From: Hypomyces perniciosus
Lineage: Eukaryota > Ascomycota > Sordariomycetes > Hypocreales > Hypocreaceae
Assembly (NCBI GenBank): GCA_008477525.1
Contig: SPDT01000009.1
Coordinates: forward strand, 1 to 64,000
Direction: 5' to 3'
DNA length: 64,000 nt
Of the stretch, positions 11,669 to 23,930 are shown piece after piece. The number at the start of each line of letters is the position of its first letter. The first letter of the stretch is position 1. The notes below the pieces were generated by a model that saw only the letters and a list, made by a program, of their open reading frames with translations, was not told the DNA's origin and did no database searches. The position numbers and the translations under genes are program-made.

Positions 11669-12361
11669 GCTTTACTCTTTAACTTAAAGTAATCATGCTA
11701 TACACAATACCTCAATACCCCATCACAAAAGACTGATCTGCACAGCATCTTTAACAGATTGCCTAATCCAAACCCCCATTTGCTTTACAACACCTTAATA
11801 TTTTAGACTGGCCTTAACCCGGCTCTTAAAAAAAAAAAAAAAGGTTTAATCTACTTTTCCGGACTATAACTTGACTATTTACTGTAATCCTGCTTTAAAT
11901 TCCTCAATTTACTTTTTCCTACACTAGACTTAAATATAAAACACTTCACCTATATCTCCTATATACATTGTTGGTCCAAAATATTTATCCTATGTATTAC
12001 CGAATCTAAACTTCCCCCCAACTCTACTCTTTAACGCCCTCTCACTAGATATATAAATCTTTATTATATAGCTATTACTTTATTATTACACCCTTATAAT
12101 GTAATCATTACATTCTAATCTGAACTAAAACCTATAATTCTCCACCTTACCCGCCTTACCATATTCCTTTAAATTTCCTCAAAAAAAGCAATAGTCCCCC
12201 TAACAAAATTAAACTCTATCCTACTACTAATACCAACCTCCTCTTAATAGGAAAATATCTAGATTCTGAACACAACTTCGCCACAAACCCCATACCTTTT
12301 ATCAACATCTCCCTTATCCTACCGCCCCTATACCCCACTATAATAAAACTAACTACCTTAC
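11669..12361. other. G-poor, C/T/A-rich stretch left of the gypsy insertion
   Basis: The plus strand is strikingly poor in G over about 700 bp, with many CCTTA and ACCC words and an A run near 11830. No open frame of note is present. The same composition resumes at 20075 beyond the retroelement, so both parts were one tract before the insertion. Confidence 0.5.
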
Positions 12362-12366
12362 CTACA

Positions 12367-12752
12367 TGTGACGATCCGGGTTGATTCTCAAGGGATAAAC
12401 CGAGGTTCGTGGGTTTATATTGACAGAGAGGTCAGGGATGAATACTGAGCAGGGTAACGTAGTCACGATTCTGTAGAACAGGCGGTTCTGGTGAATGCAA
12501 TTGTTAACGACTGTCTAAGTAACTATACTAAATGAGTGATAAGCCAGTTGTATATATACAAAGGGAATAATCTTGGATCACCTTGGATCACACTTGTTTT
12601 CCTGACGATCCATAGTAAGTCTTTCCGTTGGCTCACTGGGATCACTTTATAGTTCGTGGTAACCCAAGTAATCCAATGCTGATTGGTTCGTCTATCTAAG
12701 GTTCCTCCGGGTACATACTATATTACGTTCTTATAGTGGTCGGGTCGTAATA
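12367..12752 (-). repeat. 3' LTR of the gypsy element (386 bp)
   Basis: On the plus strand it begins TGTGACGATCCGGG and ends GTCGTAATA (GTCGTGACA after RIP). It is exactly as long as its partner at 19684-20069 and differs from it by transitions. Confidence 0.95.
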
Positions 12753-12757
12753 CGATA

Positions 12758-12767
12758 TCCCCCTCCC
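12758..12767 (-). promoter_or_regulatory. Polypurine tract of the gypsy element
   Basis: On the minus strand the sequence GGGAGGGGGA lies 5 bp from the inner edge of the 3' LTR. That is where plus-strand DNA synthesis is primed in LTR retrotransposons, and it confirms the direction of the element. Confidence 0.8.
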
Positions 12768-12964
12768 GTTAGTCTTGTCCCCAAGACCTGTTAGTTCCTC
12801 CATAAATACCGCTGTCCCCCATAGTTTATAGGTGTGGTGCCTTTGTCTTGTGTTCTGTGTTTTCTGCTGATAGAATATTAGGTCGCGTAGCGAAATCTCG
12901 TTCTCGTAAGACTGAACAGCGCCTGGCTCTTTTTTCGTTAATCGAGGCTACTGGTGATTTCGTC

Positions 12965-13401
12965 ATGCCTTATTCATTCTGCCACAGTCGCAATCTTTCT
13001 TGTAAGATGATTGCAGATAATTCACGTTATAGTGAGTGTATGCGGCGAGGTCGTTTATGCGATGGTTCTGGCATTATGCTGTCTGCAGGTTTGTTTTTCG
13101 TTAATTTTATTGAATTTTTCTGATTCGTGGTGTAGCGCAACGCATAATTTCGGAGAAGCAAAAGATAGAGCGGGAGGAAGAAGAGACTGAGGCTCATTTA
13201 CTCCGCGCTCAACAAGAGGTGAACGAGGCTCTTGCGAAGTTGGCGCGTTTAAGGCAACAGCGTCAGTCCGTGGTGTCTCGTGGTCACGAGATGGTTCGGC
13301 ATAGTCTTAAATCTCTAGACAAGTTAGACAAGGTGGAACGTCGTAAAGCAGAAGCTGCTATCAACATACATTCCTTCAGGGCTGTCGATATAATTAATTA
13401 G
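12965..13401 (+). pseudogene. Antisense Cys-motif/coiled-coil ORF in the gypsy 3' region, one intron
   Basis: Opposite to pol lies a small spliced ORF. Exon 1 begins MPYSFC at 12965 (an in-frame ATG at 12848 is also possible) and carries a degenerate cysteine motif (C..., LSCKM, YSECMRRGRLCDGSG). A 47-bp intron at 13089-13135 (GTTTGT to TGTAG) joins it in frame to exon 2, a heptad-rich helix (EALAKLARLRQQRQ) ending near residue 130. Many fungal chromoviruses carry such an antisense ORF, with a Zn-cluster-like head and coiled-coil tail; its role is unknown. One cysteine of the motif seems to be lost (CHSRNLSC, SRYSEC), probably by RIP. The intron is inferred from the splice signals and frame. 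Confidence 0.65.
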
Positions 13402-13429
13402 ACTGCCTTTAGGTTACTCGATCCATCGT

Positions 13430-16400
13430 TAATAGGCCAAGATTTCGGTGGAATTGTTGCAGAGTCGTCCAGGAGTGTTCAAGGTGTTCCTTAGGTTCCC
13501 AGGAGTTGTATTCTTCTCCATAGTTTTTCCACTTAATCAAGTACTAGCATTCATTGTTTTCTATTCTTATAGCTCTAATTTCCTCAACTTCATATTCTTC
13601 TTCAACCGGTAAGACTTCAATTAAGTCTATAATTAGTCCATTTTCTAATTTATCTTGTAATGCTTTTTCGAGTAGTAAAATATGAAATACCGGGTGAATT
13701 CGGATACCGTCTGGTAGTGTAAGTTCGTAAATGACTTCTGAAATGACCTTTTTAACCAGGTAGGGTTTAAGTTTCTTGAAATCTAATTTATCGCTTAGTT
13801 GCGTTGTTTTAATATTCGCAGTCTTTTTCCCTAGCGAATATTGGTGTAGGTAGACTATATCTCCTTCCTTAAAGATTAGTCCCTTTAATCTATGCTTATC
13901 AGTATACTTTTTTATTCTTTCCCGTGTAAAGTGAAGGTATACCTGCATTTCTTCGTGTAACTGCTTTATATCTTCGGCTTTAATTCATACTTTATCGACA
14001 TATAGGCCTTTCCTTAGCGCTCTATATACGTCTGGCGTAAAGCCGTAGTTAGCGTACATGGGGCTGAGTCCGGTTGACTCCGAAATATCGCTGTTATAGG
14101 ACATTTGTGCGATTGGTAGCTTCTCTACCCAATCGTCTTAGTTAAAGTTAATGTAACTCCTCAGATAGGCTTCAACAATCTGGTTAATGCATTCTGTCTG
14201 TCCGTCTGTCTGTAGGTGGTATACAGTACTAAGCTTGTAATTCATACCTAACTGATTTATGAGTGCTTGCCAGAATTTAGACGCGAAGGTTGATCCTTAG
14301 TCAGAAATAATCTCGGCTAGAATCATGTGGTTGGCTGCGATAAATCGCAAGAACACATAAGCTAGTGTTTCTGCATCTGTTGCTTTTTTATACAGAAGGA
14401 AGTAAGAGTATTTAGTGAATCGGTCCACGATTACTAAAATACTATCATACTTAATCTTCGTTCCTGGTTTAATGGATAGTGGTAGTTTAACGATAAAGTC
14501 CAATAAAATTAACTCCTATAGTCGTTCCGGTACTGGCAAGGGTTAGAGTTTGCTGTATGGTTTGTATTTCGAGGGTTTAACTGTTCCACAAGTTATACAG
14601 CGAGAGACAACGTCTTACACTACTTTCTTAAGCCCTTAAAACTCAAAATACCTTCGCACTTATTCGCAGGTCTTGCAAATACCCTTGTATCCGTGTACTG
14701 GGTGTTAATAAACTTCTATAACCACGTTTTTCTAGAGTTTATCTAGGATCCAGATCTTTCCATTTCATCGTCGAGTTCCTTCTTTATCGAACTCTATATC
14801 TTCTAGGAATCTGTTGTTGTCCTAGGTAGTGTAGTGCTCCTTAATGCGTTGCAGTGTAGCATTATCACTGGATACCTTGTACATAGCTCAAAGTGCCATT
14901 TATTGATAATGTCCTTCAGGGGTCTGTTCTAAGATCTGCCCAGTGTACTCAATCTTTCCCTGGTCGTAATCGGCTTGTCTGCTGAGCGCGTCTGCTCGTC
15001 CATTCTCGGATCCTTTTCGGTAGATCAAGACATAGTCGAATTCTGAGAGATATTCTATATAGCGGATCTGCCTTCCAGAGAGTTATTAAACTATCGCGAA
15101 ATACGCGATATTCTTATAGTCAGTATACACCTTAACCTTATGCATTCCTCCTAACAGGTAGTGTCGCTATTCCTTAAATGCAAGGATAATAGCGAGGAAT
15201 TCTTTGTTATATATCGGGTAGTTTAGTTCTGCGCCGTGTAGTGCTCTGGAGTAGAAGGCAACAGGGCGTAGCTTGCCGTTTTCGTCCTTCTGGCTGAGTT
15301 GAGCTCCTACGGCGAAGTTGGAAGCGTCTGTTTCAACTTCTGTTTCCTTAAATGGGTCAAACATAATAAATACAGGTTCTTCCAAGATAAGCTGCTTAAG
15401 TCTATCAAATGCGTCCTGTACGTCTAGTGCCTATAGAAACTTTCAATCCTTTTTAGTAAGCTCGTAGAGGGTTCATGCGATATTTCCATAGCCTTTAATA
15501 AATCATCAATAGTAGTTAGCAAGTCCTAAAAATCTTTAGACCTCCTTAACTGTTATAGGTACAGGCCAGTCTCTTACTGCTTATACTTTCAACAGATCTA
15601 TGCGAATTTCTCTAAGGGTAATAATATGCCCTAGGAAAGTGACTTTTTGCATATAGAATTCGCATTTCTCTGGTTCCACGAGTAGTTTAGCATCTTATAG
15701 TGTCTGTAACACCTTATAGACGTATGCCTTGTATTCTTCAAAGGTATCCGAAAAGATCAGGATATCATCCAGGTAAACAACTATAAAGATGTCGAGGTAC
15801 TCCTTCAACACGTTGTTAATCATCTTTTGGAATATCGCGGGGGCGTTAGTAAGACCGAAAGGCATAACTAGGTATTCGAACAAGCCGTACTTGGTTTAAA
15901 GGGCGGTCATCTATTCGTGTCCTTCCTTAATTCGGATAAGGTTGTAAACGCCCTTGAGGTCTAGTGCTGTAAACCACTTCTTCCCATGTAGTCTGTCCCG
16001 CAATTCCGTAATTAGCGGTAGTGGAGTTCTGTCCTTAACAGTGGCTTCATTAAGCCGTCGGTAGTCCACAACTAACCGTAGTTTGCCTCCTTTCTTTAGT
16101 ACGAACATAACAGGATAGCCTGCTTCCGATGAAGAGGGTCGAATATACCCTTTGGCTAACATATCGTCCAAATAGTCGCGTAGGCTTTTAAGCTCTTTTT
16201 CGTTCAGATTGTAAATCTTATAAAAGGTAGTGCTCGCACCATCCTTAAGCTCAATCACATAGTCCCATTGACTGTGTTCCGGTAGTTTTGTGTCAAGTAT
16301 TTCCTTGAACAGCTTATCATACTTCCAGTATTCTTCAGGGATATTCTATAGTCGTTCTAGTAACGCTGTTATTTCAGGGCTTTTTGTCTCGAGCATTTCG

Positions 16401-19400
16401 TTAATGTCATCGAATGCTTTCCATAAAAAGGCAATTATTCTTCAGGTTCGTCTATCCTTCCCCTTACTCTATTTAAGTTTTATTCCTAGGTGGATTATTT
16501 CTATAATCAAATTAAAGGTAACTTTCTTAGTCCCTTTCTTCAGCATGCCCAGGGGTTCCACACAGGATTTCCGCCCTGCGGCTAAGGCCTTTCTAATAGT
16601 TCCAATCGCTAGGGGAGCTTCATTATCGCGCCAACGAAGCTGGCCTTTCTCCCAGTCAATATCAGGGTTATTACATCTCAACCAAGGATAACCGAGAATA
16701 ATATCGTACCCATCGATGTTCGCTATATCGCAAGGAACCACTCCCTTACGTTCGGCAATTTCAAGTTCGAGATAATCAGTCTTTCGCTTAACCCATCCAT
16801 CATCATACACAAAAGCTCCTCCTTCTGCCTAACAAAGTTAATACAGTCTGGTTTTCTCTTTCCAAGGTAACTGTAGGCGATTTACAGTTATAGGTGCAAT
16901 AAAATTGCCCATCACTCCGCTATCTACTAATATATATAGCTGATATCCCTTAACTATTATCTCTAACTCGAGACATAGTGAATCTTCATTATCACTTTCA
17001 TCGTCTAATATTTCAAAAGATATAATTCATTAATCATTACCCTGTAGCCCTTTTACAGGTAACGTTAATCGTTTCCCGATTCTTCTCTTCTTACGCATAT
17101 TTCGCAGTTAATCGGGGTTCCTTAAAGTAAATGCTACCTTCTCCTATTATAGGTAGTTCCTTCATAGGTAATAAAGTTAAACTGGTTTTTATACAGCTCT
17201 CTTATAATCTAATTAATCTCTCCGTCCTCTAAGGTAGGTTTATACCCTATATACTTCCACATTCGCCATTCTTAGAGTTTTTCTTATAAGTGGGTAATAT
17301 ATTTATCCTTCTAACAGTATACGTAATCTAGCGACAAGTATAGGGTATCATTAGCTCATTGCAAGTGCCAATCCCGCAACTTATTTCGCTCATGCATAAC
17401 ACACCTTAGGCTATCGCACTCCAAATAGTGTTATCGATTGCACTTAAACCTTTCATCGTAGCGGAAGTGCCATTCCATCAATTTCTCCTGGCAGTAGATA
17501 TAGCATCCCTTAAACTCGCATCCTTTAAGTCTTTATAGCTAACGACATTCCTTTAGGGTTTCGGTATCTGGTTTAATAATAACAATCTTAAGGTCTCGAT
17601 ACTGTATAGTCACAGTCTATTCTTCGAAAGCGTTATAACCCCACACCTATTCCATAGGGTAGAACGGGATTCTAATCGGGAATGCATCATACTCCACTTT
17701 CTCTTAAAAGTATACCATACACCTATATGCAATGCAAGTGACCCAGGATATAGCATAGTGCTCTTCGTAAGTAGGGTCATTTGCGGCGTAGTCTCTTTAC
17801 ATATAGAAATATACAGGTTCTTCGCATATGGCTAGAGTAATTGGGATGGCTCTGACGGCCATCTCGTTATTAGCTCCGTTTTGCGTATGGAGCTGTCTAT
17901 GCAGGCGTAGGTTTGACCTGTTTTATTGCATATCCGTAGCAACTCTCTTAATCAGGTTCAGGTAATATTCGTTTAACTTATCCCTAAGATTACTGTTTAT
18001 AGGTAGCACGTTTTCTGGTTCCGAAAGTATAGCACTATATAGTGACAGTCCATATCGTAAAGGGTCGTTTTCATCTTCATCATCAGAGTCACTGCTGCTA
18101 GTTTATCCTTTATTGCCCGCAGTAATTTAGTTAAGACGTCAGTAGTCGATCACAGCGACCATTTGTCTGTCCAGGATACTGTCATCCCCATCTAGCTCTA
18201 TATGGCTAGAGTCTAGGTTTTATTCCGTCAAACCGTCCAGGCGTGGTGAGTACCTGTACGCTCTATCTTCTCTAAGAATATCTCTGAAAGTCGAGGATCC
18301 AGGTCTCGACCGGTATCCCCTTCGGTTCATCATGGATATCTTTCTGGGTTGTTTCGGGTACCATCCGCTTCCGTCCTTGCTGGATTTATAAGCGAGGCAG
18401 CTATCGTCATAGCATACAGTCCAGCTAAATAATGCATGATCGGTAGTCTTCGAGACCATGTTAACTTTTCGTCCAGGTTCTGGCGCAGGCTTCCAGGGTT
18501 TGTCAGTTCTCGGCTTTTGTGGAGCTTTGCAGTCCCTCGAGAAGTGTCCTGGCTTATTACAGTTGTAACAGACGGCCTTCGCCTTTCCCTTCTAAATAGC
18601 GTCTAGATCCATTCGACCAGGTCTCCTATCGTTAGAGCTAGCGATATGTTCTTGTCGCTTCTTGCCTTAGTTCGCATATCCTCGATACTTATAAACTTGT
18701 CCGGATTGCTGTTATCCTTTTTTCGTGTCTAAATGGAGTTCGTAAAGTAAATTGTCTGCGTCCACGCATTTCTTGATAAACTCGGTAATGCCTTTGTCGC
18801 GGAAGAACTTATAGGCTTCCCTCTTAACTTCCAGCTTAAGTCTATCGTAAAAGCGTTTAACAAGAGCAGAGTTTCCCCACTTAACCTTAGAAGCGTAATT
18901 CCTAAAGTACACAGCGTAGTCGGAGCATCTTCCTTTCTGGACCAAGTTCATAAGTTTATTTTCTGCAGTGCATTCTTCACCAATATCATCAAAGACATTC
19001 TTCAGTTCTTCCTCAAACCGATCATAGCTGGCGAATATAAACTGTATCTACTCATCAGCTTCGCTTCCGTTATCAAGGAAATCCCTCCAAGTAAGTTCAA
19101 ACCACTTCAAAGCATTCCCTTCAAATCGTCCAGCAGCTAGGAGGACCTTACTAGTCTCTGTATTAAAACTGGTTAGGAAGTAGGTAAAATAGTTGTATAG
19201 TTGGGTGAGAAACGGTTAAAGCGCTACAGTACTTCCATCAAAGTGCTTAAAGGGTTGCATCTTAAGTGACTCCCCTAAGTCCCTTGGAGGTCGGTTCCCT
19301 TTATAGTTTGGCATGAAGTTCGGGTCAGGTGCAGGCAGTGCTTGATTCTGCAAGTCCATAATAGTCGCTTACTGTTAGTGAATTATTTAATTAAGCCTAG

Positions 19401-19629
19401 CGTTTTCAGCAACTAAATACTAATAGCGTTGCTCCTGTTCTACGCAGTTAGCTTCTATACATCGGAAGGCTTCTTCTATATGGATGCAGAGTTATTCCAT
19501 TTCATCGACTTTATCCTCATCTTCGCTTCCACTCATATTATTATCTCCGTCGTCGTCCTGCCCCTGGCGAGGAGGTGGAACGGAGGGTAGAGTGTTGGGG
19601 TTGTTAGAAGAGGATACTGCAGCAGACAT
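13430..19629 (-). pseudogene. gag-pol of the gypsy chromovirus, decayed
   Basis: The Gag ATG is at 19629, with an acidic N-terminus. A CCHC knuckle (CYNCNKPGHFSRDC) lies near 18540-18590. The protease region shows GYPWLRCNNPDIDW near 16690. The reverse transcriptase runs from about 16258 to 15500 with [25 protein letters not shown] and the catalytic YLDDILIFS near 15760. RNase H follows (ETDASNFAVGAQLS, about 15300). The integrase core begins near 14490 (DFIVKLPLS, ILVIVDRFTKYS). A chromodomain (YLIKWKNYG) is at about 13500-13550 and would guide insertion to marked histones. Dozens of stops, mostly TAA/TAG, interrupt the frame; this fits RIP. No functional product is possible. Confidence 0.9.
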
Positions 19630-19672
19630 GCTTGCGATATTGCTCAGGATTCTCAGTGGCCTTCTGAACAAG

Positions 19673-19682
19673 AGTCGTTAAC
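19673..19682 (-). promoter_or_regulatory. Self-priming primer-binding site of the gypsy element
   Basis: One base inside the 5' LTR, the plus-strand decamer AGTCGTTAAC is the exact reverse complement of GTTAACGACT at 19820-19829 within the same LTR. In the RNA the LTR decamer lies about 40-45 nt after a TATATATA box, where the transcript would start. This is the layout of Tf1-type self-primed elements, which use the folded 5' end of their own RNA instead of a tRNA. No tRNA 3' end match was seen. Confidence 0.65.
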
Positions 19683-19683
19683 G

Positions 19684-20069
19684 TATAACGATCCGGGTTA
19701 ATTCTCAAGGGATAAACCGAGGTTTATGGGTTTATATTAACAGAGAGGTCAGGGATAAATACTAAGCAGGGTAACATAGTCACAATTCTATAGAACAGGC
19801 GGTTCTAGTAAATGCAATTGTTAACGACTGTCTAAGTAACTATACTAAATAAGTAACAAGCCAGTCGTATATATATAAAGGGAATAATCTTAGATCACCT
19901 TGGATCACACTTGTTTTCCTGACGATCCATGGTGAGTCCTTCCGTTGGCTCACTGGGATCACTTTATAGTTCGTGGTGACCCAAGTGATCCAATGCTGAT
20001 TGGTTCGTCCATCCGAGGTTCCTCCGGGTACGTACCATATCACGTTCTTATAGTGGTCGGGTCGTGACA
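19684..20069 (-). repeat. 5' LTR of the gypsy element (386 bp), heavily RIPped
   Basis: It begins TATAACGATCC on the plus strand (TGTGACG with G-to-A changes) and ends GTCGTGACA, directly followed by the target repeat CTACA. It contains a TATA-like run at about 19867-19877. Differences from 12367-12752 are nearly all G-to-A on the plus strand. Confidence 0.95.
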
Positions 20070-20165
20070 CTACATGAACCCCTCTTAATAGCCAGAGAAA
20101 TACTGGTAGCGATATATCTATAATATGCTTTGCCCAAACTCGATGCCCGTCGAGATTCACATCCC

Positions 20166-21430
20166 TAACCTAATATCTTATTAAAGGCCTTAACGCAGAA
20201 ACCATTGCTAAAGTCATACTGCCCCCTTCACCGTGGATAACCATGGCCGAGTACGCCGCCCTTCGCTCAGAACACGATAATACCCCAGCCTGCGCTATCC
20301 TTAGCCTTAACCTCTCTATTTATAACCAACCTGTTCTTTCCTCCGACTGGGATAATGAATGGTTCTTTATAAATGGACGCGTCCACCCTTATGCCCTTAC
20401 CTGGGAAGTCGACCAGCTAGACGGACTCGAATCAGACGTGGGCCCTCAAGAATACACTATTCCAGCCCTGATTATCCGCGACCATGGCTACCAGCCGTAC
20501 ATACCCTCCTTGTAAACCTTCTTACTACATATACGTCTATCTAACAATTGCTTCAGTATCGCTAGTCGAACTTTTACAACTTCTAATCAGTTCCCCTTAA
20601 TACCCCCCGTTATCAGCTTCTCTGGCCCTATTATCGGTTCTAGGCTAAACCTCCTACATCAAGACTCAGCTGCAGACCTTGGCGATACTCAGCTTAAATG
20701 CTGTGGCTTCATCCAGCTATCTACCTTCCTATCGCCTGGCAACCCTGATAAAAACGCCTTTCAAAGGCTTCCACCCATTTCAAATCTTCATTATCTTCCC
20801 TATCTATATAAATCTATAGACCTCTCTATGCAAGAAAATGATCGACAAGTCAGATACTCAGTTCCAGCCAAAAACCATAATGACCTGCACCGGGAAGGTC
20901 GCTGGCCTACTTGATCACCGCTTAATGGTGCAGCCGCCTGAACTTGACCAGGACTATATCTTCATTATAGTTCCGGACATATAGACATTTTACGACAATT
21001 CGACAATTGGATCAGCCTTTTCGATTCCTTCACCAACCACATTAAAGCCTACCACGACTGTACCCTTCGATAGAACGAGTTTCATATCTCCATCTAAATA
21101 TCCAATACAACGACGTTACACACAGCCCTTATCACCTACAATCACTACCTCTATACCAATATAAACCACTCCTCCAAAACGTCCTAATCCAGATATTAAC
21201 TCTTCACCACCTTTCACCCCTTTAAAAAAAATCCACTATAGATCCGATGCCTCTATAATTAACTCAGACTCTAATAATACTGCTTCTGAAGTCAATTAAC
21301 GCCAATTATAAACAACTCCCGATACAATAACTGCATCCTCTTCACCACTTGCAGCTACCTCACATGCCGCCCTAAACACCATTATTGCTGCATCAGCCTT
21401 ACCAAACAGACCTTCCCGTAACCAACATGC
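20166..21430 (+). pseudogene. Relic of an unrecognised protein-coding sequence
   Basis: An open stretch from about 20166 to 20515 reads IAKVILPPSPWITMAEYAAL and ends HGYQPYIPSL before a TAA. Further coding-like blocks follow in shifting frames, for example NHNDLHREGRWPT near 20870 and FDNWISLFDSFTNHIKAYHD near 21005. The strand is G-poor, matching 11669-12361 on the far side of the gypsy insertion, so the retroelement landed in or beside this relic. I do not recognise the family. A transposon-borne gene is possible, because everything around it is mobile DNA. Confidence 0.35.
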
Positions 21431-21952
21431 GCCGAAAAGGACGGCTGAAGATAACTACTAGTCATCAGATATCAGATATCAGATATCATATACATTACCG
21501 CAATATACACCACAATAATAAAACCATAATGGCATCTGACTGTTGCATCTGACTGTTTTCCCCATCCCTATTCTTTATCTCGCCCTCCTCCCAATCTAGT
21601 TCTCCCTTTCTGGCACCCACACTTTTCCAGCCCCCACCTTCATTCCTCAAGGCTCTGGACAGCGATCCGGCACCCAGAGAGCGTTCCCTTGTTTCTTTAT
21701 GGCCTAAGGCTTAAGTTTTGGATTTCGACAAAGCTTATACCTAGGTCATAATTCTACGTAGCTCAAGTTCTATATGCGCGCAAACAGGAATGAGCACTGT
21801 AGGGATATGTCTGTGCGCTTAAATTTTTGAAAGAGTTTACTTAAACAGGACGCCCATTTCGCTCCTAACTGTATAATACACAGCCAGGCGTTAATAAATT
21901 GTATTATATTGTATAATACACAAGATATAGACACTAATTTTGGCCTCTACTT

Positions 21953-23130
21953 GGGTCGACCGAAATGAGTGCCAGCCGTTTTGTTTTATAGTTAATGTTA
22001 AAGACGGCTTTTTCTGGACGAGGTGTGGCTAATACAGTGCGAATATAGCGCTTACACCTATACACAAAGTAACATCAAAGGCTCTTTTCCAGTGTTTGTG
22101 CAAGGTACATTTAGCTCTAGTGTTATTAATATAAGATTCTTGACAGTATAGTAGTAACCGAAATCAGTGTCCGCGGTTTATGTGTTTGGAAACTCTCTAG
22201 GCATGGACCAAGCAGTTGCTAACCGTAGCTGGTACTGGCTTATTGCGTTGTTCTTTAACGCTGGCCTAACAAAAAGCCATAAATGGCTTTTAAACATTTA
22301 TATATAATAATCATGATCTTGCTTGGACTTAGACGTTAAAACTAGCAAGGATATAATACAGTTCCTATAAGTCCAGAAATTGCTTTCTTAATAAATACTT
22401 AGAGCGGTTTTCGCCATTTATTGCTGTTATCCTCTATAGGTAACCTTTTTATAGTCAGGAGCGAAATCAGTTTTCCTCTTGAAAGAAGACCCTTTTTAAT
22501 ATTCAAGTGCATAAACATATCTCTTATAGTGCCTATTGCCTTTTATAAATACATATTACTTTGGCTATACCTACCTGTAAGCCAGGATTGAACCCCAGAA
22601 TTTGTGCCTTAGGCAGGGTACTTTGTACTTTTCGTTGGGTTTCGCACTGTCTACCACTCACGTGGTTTGTCAGTTGCTCTATATACCCATAATTGGCCGG
22701 ATTTTATAGGCCATTCCAAGGCCAGTTTCGACTGTCCAGTTATGGCTTTGTATCTCCAAGTGTGCGGGTAGACGCCAATCCTGGCTATCTTGCGTGTTAA
22801 TTTTCGGTTAGAAATAAGCCTGAATTGGCTTGTATTTGGAACTGGTTAGCTGCCGTGCCATCAGTGTGATTTAAAATAGCCAGTACTGGCTGTGGTATGA
22901 AGAGTCTAGAAATTGCCTTATAAGAAAGCAGGGACAGGAATAATAAGCTGCTTGCCTGGGGGGTGGCCTAGATGCCTGAACACTTAAGCCCCATTCCTGC
23001 AGCACCAAGCAGCCACTTCTGGCTTAATGGACCACAGTAGAGGCACAGTAAAAGCCACATGTGGCGCGCATGGCCTATGCTCTAACTAATTTTCCGACCA
23101 AAACAGGCGGACACTCGTTTCGGTCGACCC
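21953..23130. mobile_element. Non-autonomous inverted-repeat element, 1.18 kb
   Basis: The left end GGGTCGACCGAAATGAGTG and the right end (reverse complement GGGTCGACCGAAACGAGTG) pair over about 35 bp with a few changes. The interior has no transposase I can see. It contains a block (about 22155-22300: CCGAAATCAGTGTCCGC, GAAACTCTCTAGGCATGGACCA) related to the MITE at 44344-44804, so it may be a nested or composite member of that family. Confidence 0.65.
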
Positions 23131-23849
23131 TATAACATATAATGCAGTAATAAGGGAAAAAAACAAAACACAGACATTTGGTGGGAGGCCCAAGGTACAT
23201 AGTAGTAGGCATTAAATGTGCTATATAGATATATAGATTTTGGCTCCCTGGCTAATCACTTCTGAGTAGATGTCAATATACATACAATAAACACCAATCT
23301 ACAAATACCCACATTGCTACTTATAGCTGCATTCTAATAATAAAAAGTTCAAATAGTTATTGTTATATTATTAATTTTCATGCATCGAACTACTTAAATT
23401 GTAGAATGTCAGATCTAGTACGTCATTCCAGATGCCGAATGTCCGAGAGACAGCTTCCATCCTTTATGGGATTTTACACAATCCCAGTTGGTGGTCAGGA
23501 TTGAATATCACAAATGACTCACCCACTATCTTACTCATAAAATCGACTTCAGGATAACTTCATTGTCTCGTAGGATTTACAGCCGGAGCAGAAAGAAAAC
23601 CGATGCCTACCTTATGTTTAATGCATTCACATCCAGGTTACTTAGATATAATCGGCACACTACTTAATGGGTTGGAGATGGTGTGTACCAGGATATATTC
23701 CTTGAATCATCAGTAATTCATTGGGCCGGACTCGTTTTTCGCTTCCTTCTTTTCTTGCTTTCTCTTTTCTTCCACTTTCCTGCCGCTTGGTATCAGCTGG
23801 GAGATATAAGGGATAGCAAAGCGCGTCATTTCGTGCAGTACAACCTATG

Positions 23850-23930
23850 TCAAATGCAATATAACCTACACTATTAGCTACAATTGCTGAGGTGTACACT
23901 TCAATTTTGCTGGTCTGGTACAACGGTTTA
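23850..23930 (+). repeat. Short interspersed repeat, copy 1 (about 81 bp)
   Basis: The sequence from TCAAATGCAATATAACC to AACGGTTTA matches 28481-28567 along its length (core CTATTAGCTACAATTGCTGA). The terminal inverted repeat of the other copy is damaged here. Confidence 0.7.

Larger units (their letters stand above)
12367..20069 (-). mobile_element. Ty3/gypsy chromovirus retrotransposon, full length, RIP-damaged
   Basis: This 7,703-bp element has two 386-bp LTRs, a perfect 5-bp target duplication CTACA (12362-12366 and 20070-20074), a primer site beside the 5' LTR and a polypurine tract beside the 3' LTR. The coding strand is the minus strand. Domain order is gag, protease, reverse transcriptase, RNase H, integrase, chromodomain, which defines a chromovirus. 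Two more solo LTRs of this family lie at 34242-34627 and 44813-45198. Confidence 0.95.

Noticed and set aside
22560..22680. tRNA-like sequence on the minus strand with a B-box-like GGTTCAATCC
   Set aside because: The T-arm does not pair and no acceptor stem or anticodon arm could be drawn. At most it is an old tRNA-derived relic.
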